DNA from: Holtermannia corniformis
Lineage: Eukaryota > Basidiomycota > Tremellomycetes > Holtermanniales
NCBI GenBank assembly: GCA_001599935.1
Contig: BCIJ01000026.1
Location: 156,434 to 220,433, forward strand
Direction: 5' to 3'
DNA length: 64,000 nt
The notes below the pieces were generated by a model. That model made no database searches. It had not been told where the DNA came from and worked only from the letters and a program-made list of their open reading frames with translations. A program made the translations under genes and the position numbers. Positions within the stretch are counted from its first letter, which is position 1, and each line of letters starts with the position of its first letter. Of the stretch, positions 56,277 through 64,000 are shown one piece after another.

Positions 56277-58655
56277 CTAGCAGACTAGGAGGGCGGCGCA
56301 GTGAACGGCGCCAAACGCCGCGATACCAGTAAAGCTCTTGATCTTCGTAAACTCGATGAAAGCTGCAATCAGCAAAGTCGCTGTCGCTCTGCCGTCCACG
56401 CTGCATAACAGCAGCGAGGCGACCTGGCGCCAGTGAGCCAACGCCTGGACGCGTGCCGTGGTACGATGGCTCACCTTGACGAACAGAATTATCATCTGCA
56501 CTTGTTCGAGATCGAGCTGGAAAGGGCTGGGGTCACCCAGCAAAGCCATGATCGCGGGACGTGGGCTGTTCGATACGGGTGATGCCTCGGATGGGATTGG
56601 CGGTAGCTCTAGGATCGTGCCTCCAGGCGTCGGTGCCAGCTGTACACCTAGTCAGTCTTGGCTAGTCGCTGTATACTGTCATACAGACCGAGGATATCTC
56701 GGTCGTGTTGGCAGCCGCCGACGCTGACCCCCCGCCCGAGATTGGCTTTACGATTCTGGCGAGCACACCGCCGAGTCCAGCTCGCGTGACCGTCACCTCT
56801 TCCAGCTGATCACAGTCAACGACTGTACCGAACCGAACAAGGCACATACCATCAGGCTCTGTAGACCGATTCGGATCTTCTCGGCACTGGGTCGGACACT
56901 GGGCGCAACGTTGAGCAGCTTTGACAGCAACACGAGGAAGTTCGCGGGGATGTGACGCCGTTCACAGGATGCAGCTAGTGTTTTGGACGGCAGGAAGCTG
57001 TGGTTGTCAGAGGCTTGTGGATGCGACTGATGACGTACCCCGCATACTGCGTGATTTGCACGAGGAGATCGTCGAATGAGTCGGTGTCGGTATAGGGTAG
57101 TCGGAAGAAGAGGAGCTTGTGCAGGATCATGCCGAGGGACCAGATGTCGGCCATTGAATCGGATGGCCGGTAGTGGCCGGTGCTGTCTGGTGCGACCGTC
57201 TCGGGCGCCATGTATCTGGTAGCTGTGAGCGGACTCTACGATGCAATGTCGCCAATACGCACTCCATGGTGCCGGTGTGGCCCGTCCGCTCTCGCTTGCC
57301 GCGAAGCATCTCCTCGGACGTGCCAAAGTCGGAGATCATGGCTTTGGGTCTGCGACATGTCAAAACTTGCCTTTGTAGTCTTGACAGACGTACATCAGCT
57401 TGCCGTCCTCCCAGTGCAGCAGCACGTTGGAGCACTTGAGGTCGAGATGCAGGATTGCATTCGCATGCTGACCTCGTCAGCACCTGTCCTCCGTCAGGAC
57501 TCACAGACCGACCAAGAACGACAAGCCCTCGACGACATCACCAAACAGCTTGCCAATCTCTTCCTTGCTCAGGAGGATCACGCCGCGCTGCTCGCCCGTT
57601 TCGACGCCGCCACTCTTGTCCGCGGCCATGCTTGCTCGTCTTCGCTTGTAGGCCTTGATGCGCTCAGCTTTGCTCAGTTGTGCAAACGAGTCGGCATCGG
57701 GGTGCAGTGGTGCTGTTGGACTACCGCTCGAACAGCGCGCCTGGATAAAGGTGTCGAGATTGCCAGCGTTGGCGTACATCATCAAGATATGGAGCGCCAT
57801 GATGGGTGGCCCGAAGCTGGGTGAGTGAGCTCATACCCATGGAGCTGACGGGCCTCACCTCGAGAACCGGGTAATGTCAATCCAGGCGTGATGGTACGGG
57901 ATGATGTTTGGATGACGCAGCGTCTCGAGGAGCCGGACCTCGTGCAGCATCTTGAGAAGATACTCCTTCGAGGTACCGACAGCGACCTTTTTGACAGCGT
58001 ACATTCCTAGGGATCGTTAGCCTCGAGGGGTGGACGCCTCTTGCGAGGCGGGCTGCGCACCGAGTTCGTTGCCGCCAATGACATGCTTTGCGAGAAAGAC
58101 GGAGCCCTCGGCACCCATGCCAAGCCGACACTCTTCCTTGAAGAAGCGCTCATAGTAGCCCTCTGCGCCCTTGGGTGAGCGCGAGTCCTCTCCGTCCGTC
58201 TCCGAGTCGTCTGCCTGGCTGAACCGCAAGTGCGATGCCGCCGGCCGTGTCGCTCGTCTGGGTGCGGGTGACGGGGGGCGAGATGACTCGTGAGCCTGCT
58301 CCAGGATCTGAAAGTACGGTGTCGGCGCACTCGTCGTCTTTGGGGACGCAAACGGGTCCGAAGGGACGGGCCGTGCGTTGGGGATGAGCTGTGAGCAGTA
58401 CGGACATCGCGCCTGCTCGAGCTCTGCATCATCTCGGTCGATCGACGTTGTGCTCGACGAGTCTAGCTGGTACCCTAGCAGGTATGGAGACCTGCTGGCT
58501 GCTGCTGCCGGCGGATGGGCAGTGACCTGCAACGCATGCGATGGCGGGTGGTACAGTACGAGCTGGGTTGAAGTCCGGCTGACCGTGTCAGCGCTGCTCA
58601 CCGCCGTGTCACTGTGCTGACCCAATCTGCGTCCACGCAGGATCATGGACTGCAT
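56277..58655 (-). CDS. IKS1: IKS1-type serine/threonine protein kinase
   Basis: Kinase resembling yeast Iks1. The N-terminal half has ELEQARCPYCSQLIPNA, a small zinc-type motif typical of Iks1. The kinase domain includes RLGMGAEGSVFLAKHV (Gly loop), MYAVKKVAVG (Lys), HEVRLLETLRHPNIIPYHHA, ILHLDLKCSNVLLHWEDGK (catalytic Asp), AMISDFGTSEE (DFG) and YMAPETVAPDSTG. SDSMADIWSLGMILHKLLFF follows. A large acidic/basic insert lies between strands beta4/5 and helix E, as in Iks1. The C-terminus has a hydrophobic segment (IAAFGAVHCAALLVC). The start is uncertain: MQSMILRGRRLGQ (58655) with or without a 39-nt intron. Confidence 0.88.
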
Positions 58656-59148
58656 TCACCAAGCTCATTGTGATCCCATACGACGTCGACACCAACAGAC
58701 ACCCATCGCACGCCGCAAGAAGGAGAGAACCGGAATCTTTTCTTCTTCTTGTCGTGCAGTCGTCAACATCCACCTTGCAACTCGGCTTTGGCTGCGCCCA
58801 TCAAGACTCTGGCTGTGGTGCTGCTGATCTCCCTCGTCTCTCACCTTGCAGCAGCAGCGTACAGTGCAGAAACGTTGAACCGCCGAGCCTCGAGACTGAC
58901 CCGGTTTGCGCCGCTGGCTGATTCTTGAACCCGTCTCGAGCACTCGACAGGTCTGCCCTCGAGCACATCCGCCCGCTTGCAATCTACTCACGCAGTAGAC
59001 TAGACGTGAGTGCTACAGCGGCGACCGCGGGTGCACTGACGCCGGTGCTGACGTCGGTCCTTTCGCCGCTCAGTCTGGATCAATCAGTGCGCCTACTCAT
59101 CCCCGCCATGGCTCGCTGACTGGATGCTGATACACAAACGCAGGAGCC
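58656..59148. promoter_or_regulatory. Divergent region between IKS1 and the RNase H-RRM gene
   Basis: About 490 bases. An acceptor-like ACACAAACGCAG ends six bases before the ATG at 59149, so a 5'-UTR intron is likely. No coding frame supported. Confidence 0.4.
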
Positions 59149-62100
59149 ATGTCTGGATACAACTACGGACCGCCATCGGCATACCCTCCCTTCCCACCTC
59201 GCACCAACTCGGGCGCGTCGAGGTCGCCGCGGCCTCCCTTCCCGCCGAGCAACGTGCCCGCGTACCCACCCAACGACTATCGTCCGATCGACCCGTACAA
59301 GCCTTATTCCCCTCCTCCGGCAAATCACCGCACCCCGTCAGCATACTCGCCACCAACTTCGGCGGCGCCATACGACTACCCGTACTCGAACAGCCATGCG
59401 TACCCACAACCAGCTCGACCCTATGACGGAGGCTATGGACAAGAACCGCAAGATCAGTATGATCCATACCATCCAGCGGCAGAAGCTGCAGCACCGAGCT
59501 ACCGTCCATACTCGCCTCCGGTGCGCTCGCCACCACCCCCGCGTGAGCCCGCGCAAAGGTCCTTTCACACCTTGCCACCAGCCGAGCGCACAGAGACTGG
59601 CGCACCAGACGAGACCTATCTGCTCACACCACCGACGTGGTCCATCATTGCCGGCGCCATGACCTACATCCACCAGCTGCCGGCCTCGCATCTGCCCATT
59701 GTCAAATACGTGGCCACGTCAAAGAGCGAGGCTGTCAACCTACACAAGCGGCTGCTGCACCGGCCAAAGACGTCGATCTGGTACACGGACGGCTCGCTCC
59801 GCGGCGGCGAGTGCTGGTCGGCCGCAGTCGAGTGGAAGATGCCACAAGGCCAGTCGGGCCGCAAGATGCGCGAGTGCGTCGGCGAGGGTGACCCTCTTGA
59901 CGCCGAGCTCGGCGGGTTGCGCAAGGCGATCGAAGCGTACGCCGAAGAGCTTGAAAAGACGTACGCCGAGCCGCCGGAACTCATCCTGTTCTCCGACTCG
60001 CAAGCGGCCATTGTCAGTCTCGACACGTCGACGCGGCCCGAATCACGCCGGTTCTGCGAGCTGTACGAGGGCCTACTCCAGCGTTTCCCCGGGATGCGCA
60101 TCACCCTCGTCTGGATCCCCGGACACCACGGGATCGAAGGCAACGAGCTCGCGGACAAGATTGCCGTCGTCGGGGCCACGAATTCATACCTCAAGCGCAA
60201 GAAACAGGGATCGCTCAACTACATCTACCGTAACGGTCCAGACAGCGAGATTCTGCCTGGCGCAAGCACACAGCCGGGTGCGTGGCAAAAGGGCTCCGCC
60301 GACCCCAGGGCGCCAGAGTTCCACGGTCATCCAATGCCACCCCCTCCACCTCCGCAAGCGCTCGTGCCACCTCCGCCTTCTGCACTTGGCCTGGGATTCT
60401 CGGTACCAGATGCGTTCGTCAAGATGCCGCCGTTTCCTCCATCACGGCCGCCTCTGGATATCCCACATCCCGTGCCATCCTTCCCGCCGCGTGTGCCGCC
60501 TTCAGAAGTCCGTCCTACTCCACCGGTCACTGTATCCGAGCCGCCCAGGCCAACGAGCATCGTGCCTGAACCGACCGAGAAGGAAGATGAGAGCCTCGAG
60601 GCGAAAGAAGGCTCACTCTTTGTGACAAAGTGAGTACTCTTCTGTGCTCGAGTCGCCCGCTGATCAGATTAGCTTCCCGGAGGGTGCGACCGCCAAGGAC
60701 ATTGGTATCCTCTTTGGCCAGTTTGGCGCCATGTCAGTGCAGTCGCGCCTCCAGCATCAAAGCTAACGCAATACAGCATCGCAGTCGACATCTTTTCGAT
60801 CCCGCCCGTTCAACCACGCTTCGCTCTCGTCAGCTTCACCGAGCCGGAACCCGCCGGGTCAACCGCCATCACGACGCTGGATCGGAAACCCATTTCGTTC
60901 TCGACACCTTGGGCGCAGGAATACCAAGCGGATCTCGAGGTCTGGCGAGGATGGCAGGATACGCTCGTTGTCGTGCCGTCGACGGCGGGCGTGCTGGTCC
61001 CACCTCTTGTTGCGGACATGTTTCCAGATCTCCCGACGTGGGCTGTCACCTCTAATGAGCGGGCGGGCGAGACAAAGCCGGTAGAGGGGGATTCGGAAGA
61101 CAAGAAGAGGAGCCGAGAGGAGGGTCAAGCTGGCAATGACGCTATAGAGTATGTCGACGTGCAATGGGCAGTGGAACCGACTGACATAGGTAGATCTATC
61201 GAGTCGCCGCGCAAGCGTCAACGAACATCATCCAAGGAGCCAGTGGCAGTTAAAGCAGTGGTCAAGATTGAGCCGGTCGAGCCCGCTGCACGATCACACC
61301 CTGCTGCGCCCTCGACCGGTCAGCCTCCGCCCGTGCTCAAGGTTGAGCCGGTCAGCCGTGCGAGCTCGCCAGCTGCGAGACAAAGTACCCCAGCTGCTCC
61401 TCCGGTAGCATCGCCGCGCGTCAATACACCTACCATACCACTCGAGTCCATCCTGCCACCCTTTGCACCTACGCTCACCCCGAGCGCGGCGCCGGCATAC
61501 CCTCCCAAGACCCTTCCTCCATTCCCACCCTCTCTCACTCCTGTTGCAGCTCCCGCCGTGCCAGTCATGCTGCCACCTACGCCATCATCAGCCGCTGCTT
61601 CTCAAACGCACTCCGACGCGACACACTCGCGCGCATCAGTCGTCACCCTCACCGCATCATCCATCACCGACCTCGCACACGCTCAACCCGTCATCGTCGA
61701 GCTCAAGATCATCGCCTCGATCCGGCGCGAGCAGATTGTGCGCATCCAGCAAATGCTGACGCGGTTCCCGCTGACAGACTGGGTCGGCCAAGTCAACTAC
61801 TTGACCGAGCAGTTTGCTGTTGTCCGCGCCGAACTCGGCGAAACGCTTCGGATGTCGGTCGATGGGCGGCAAGACATTGTTGCGTCTGAAACGGCATTGC
61901 TTGAGCGGGGGTTCGCGCGGGAACGGATCGAAGCGTTTGTGAAAAAGGTGCTCGCGGTTCTGGATGGCATTGCGCAAGAGGACGCACCGGATCCGAACAA
62001 CGCCGCGTCGTCGACCTTGACCTCTCAAACCGATCTCGGCACGGCACTGCAGCTCGTCGAGTCGCTTCAGCATTCCTGCACGTCGCTGCAAGCGCAGCTC

Positions 62101-62301
62101 GATGGCCTGACGGCAACGTTGCCAGAGAAGACACGGCAGATGGTTGCCCCGCTTGAAGAATTGTACGAGGGCGTCAACGAGGCCATGATAGAGGCGGGCA
62201 AGGAGCGGGACGATGTCCAGCGCAGAGCGACCGTGTTGGAGGGCATGCTGAGCAAAGGCGAGATCGTCGGGGCCGTCGTTGGCTTTTTGTTGAGCAAATG
62301 A
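59149..62301 (+). CDS. RNase H-like / RRM fusion protein
   Basis: Exons 59149-60629, 60673-60732 and 60777-62301 give 1,021 residues. Order: Tyr/Pro-rich disordered N-terminus (1-160); RNase H-like domain (about 205-345); Pro-rich linker; RRM (about 489-560); Pro/Ala-rich linker; alpha-helical C-terminus (about 800-1021). The RNase H motifs are IWYTDGSLRGGECWSAAVEW, DAELGGLRKAIEAY, LILFSDSQAAIVSL and VWIPGHHGIEGNELADKIA. The predicted acidic residues D214, E253, D283 and D336 are all present. The pattern is that of RNase H domains in non-LTR (LINE-type) retroelements, but there is no reverse transcriptase, endonuclease or frame break. RRM: RNP2 LFVTNF and RNP1 PRFALVSF. The splices are in frame inside the RRM, so this is a host gene. 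Function unknown; RNA:DNA-hybrid processing is an inference. Confidence 0.8.
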
Positions 62302-64000
62302 GAGTGCAAGGATCCATATGCATCTGGATGTACATCCTACCATACATTGCGCAGCCTCGGCGCGACTTTTACTCGTGGTTCTGTGCACTGCTCGTTAGCA
62401 CGGGCTGGTTTCGTGCAAAACAGCGCAGAGGATAGGAAGCAACGGTTTCAGACAAGTTTACAGCATTCCCAAAGGGTCTGGCGATGTCGAAAAACATCAT
62501 GGTTGGCGGAACAGGGTGGGCCTGAGATTGCAGTCGTCTTCCCTACTCACCGTTGCTTGTTGTTTCATGGCGCTGTGGACTGCGGAATATGACCAGCACG
62601 TTATATAGTATCGTTGGACCAGAGCTGTGCGAGTGAATCGACACAGCCAATGTCTAGCGGAACCGGCTCGGGTCCGGTTCAAGTCATGCTTCAAGGACTA
62701 CACTGCAGTTTCGCGAACCGAGTCATCCACGTACAAACACCTGTTACGCAGTACGAGCTCAGGAGCTAGGGATGCCGTCCGCCTCCGGCCGTCGCCTGTG
62801 CTCATCACGGATCCGTGAAACCTCGATCTCGCGCTGTTATTCATACCTCCCTTGCGTCGCAACGGATGGCATGTGAACGGGCAAAGGCGGGCAGTGTCAA
62901 CCAAGTGCGGACGATGGTGCCGCGGAGGCGGTCCCGGTGCCACTTGGCGGCTCCGAAGCGCTATCCCGTTGATCGTCCGACTCGACAGCAGTGTTTGCCA
63001 AGGTGTAGTTGCGCGATGGGACCGAGGGCGGGATCGGGCTTTGTCCAGTTTGGCATGCATCATCGATCACGCTACAAATGGACGGCGTGAGTGATGGAGT
63101 ACTGTATTAGGGCTTGCTAGCTACTGGACAATCTGTGCAGTGCTCAGTTGTACAGAGTCTATCGATACTCTGGCTGATATATCTGTATTGATGTCGCGCA
63201 AGTGATCAGTGCTCGTCAGTGCCAAGTCATGGTAGCGCCAGAGCCGCAAGTCAGCGCTGCCGCTGGATGGTTAGATCATGCTCGATGTCACTGCTTGATG
63301 AGAGTAGACTGATACACCGCGCAAGCTATGTCGGTAGGCTATCGACCCTTGTCTGAGCTGGACCATGGCGTTGCAGTCGTGCCACTGCGCCTAACAGAGT
63401 CCTGGCTCACTTCAAGTCGCTAACAGTCGAGTCAAGGGGATTTGCCCAGTGCATATGTCTGCTCATCGATTTGTAAGGCAGCCAACCGTTCAAGGCGTGC
63501 TCCTCACAGCTGGTTTGTGCGCAACGCGCCACCGCTCATCCGCTGCGCACCTTCTGCCCGGTTCCGAGCGCTTCTGCGCCTTGGCGGGATCCGAGTGCCT
63601 CTTGGCCGATCGGCGTGACGTCGTTGCGCAAACGCTGATAGGCCCCTGAGCGTTGGACGGCGTGTTGACCCTCTGCCAGTGCACCCACGGACCGCTGCTA
63701 AAGCCCGAGAGTTTGCTCTAAGCGAGGAAACGACCGGCGGGACCGGACATGTCCTGACCGCGAGCTGGACGTGACGCCGACTGCGCGCGGTACCTTATGC
63801 TTGTCGGCCCTGACGGTCCCTGCGCGAAGCCGTGCGGCATTGTCGGATCTGACAAGTTTCAAGGTGGTATTACGGCTGTGATGTCACGTGACCGCAAGTG
63901 GCACTCGCTCGAGATTGGAATCGTCGAATCGTCGAGGCGAGTGTTCCGAGAGCGCAGAACCGCAATGCATCCGTGCGAATCTACTCTAGAACGGCCAAAC
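62302..64000. other. Right-end 1.7 kb without a recognised gene
   Basis: Only short, uncorrelated frames were seen. A GTCACGTGAC palindrome containing CACGTG lies at 63885-63890. A GGTTCAAGTC at about 62677 recalls a tRNA B box but cannot be folded into a cloverleaf. Confidence 0.4.

Noticed and set aside
59149..60629. RNase H region as part of an intact LINE or LTR retrotransposon
   Set aside because: No reverse transcriptase, endonuclease, gag, LTR or poly-A tail is near it, and the frame continues through spliced host-type exons into an RRM.
62630..62700. tRNA-like B box (GGTTCAAGTC)
   Set aside because: No D-arm, acceptor pairing or T-stem can be formed around it.

Overview
The window is nuclear DNA of an intron-rich basidiomycete fungus, most likely a basidiomycetous yeast. 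Nearly every long gene is broken by introns of about 40-60 nt with GTGAGT/GTAAGT-like donors, a CTGAC-type branch point close to the acceptor, and a CAG/TAG end. The gene set is fungal: HSP12, arginase, COX16, UBA4, RPA2, NHX1, cytochrome-b2 lactate dehydrogenase, PAPS reductase, a class V (myosin-headed) chitin synthase and IKS1 kinase. A complex I subunit excludes Saccharomyces-type yeasts. I cannot name the genus. Exons were joined by eye, so outer limits are firmer than every internal splice site.

Layout. 1-5.2 kb: an unidentified partial gene, an MFS transporter and a DUF1295/steroid-reductase-like membrane protein containing very small exons. 5.2-9.1 kb: two small genes, HSP12 and an intron-containing tRNA-Thr. 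9.5-22.4 kb: S1/P1 nuclease, a cysteine-rich miniprotein, COX16, arginase, UBA4, RPA2, NHX1 and CYB2. 22.6-35.6 kb: a metabolic block of ketopantoate-reductase-like protein, dihydroxyacetone kinase, SDR dehydrogenase, D-galactonate-dehydratase-type enolase, zinc polyol dehydrogenase, DAL5-family transporter and bZIP factor. 35.7-45.1 kb: SH3 protein, prefoldin 3 and chitin synthase. 45.1-47.1 kb is gene-poor. 47.1-58.7 kb: MET16, NDUFB2-like, MTC5/WDR59, a group II PLP decarboxylase and IKS1. 59.1-62.3 kb: a 1,021-residue protein joining an RNase H domain of the non-LTR-retroelement kind to an RRM. The last 1.7 kb shows no gene.

The two most interesting points are the RNase H-RRM fusion and the 24-34 kb block. 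The block looks like a sugar-acid catabolic cluster: uptake, oxidation, dehydration by a DgoD-type enzyme, and triose phosphorylation by DAK. Its three main promoter regions share the octamer CGGACCGG.
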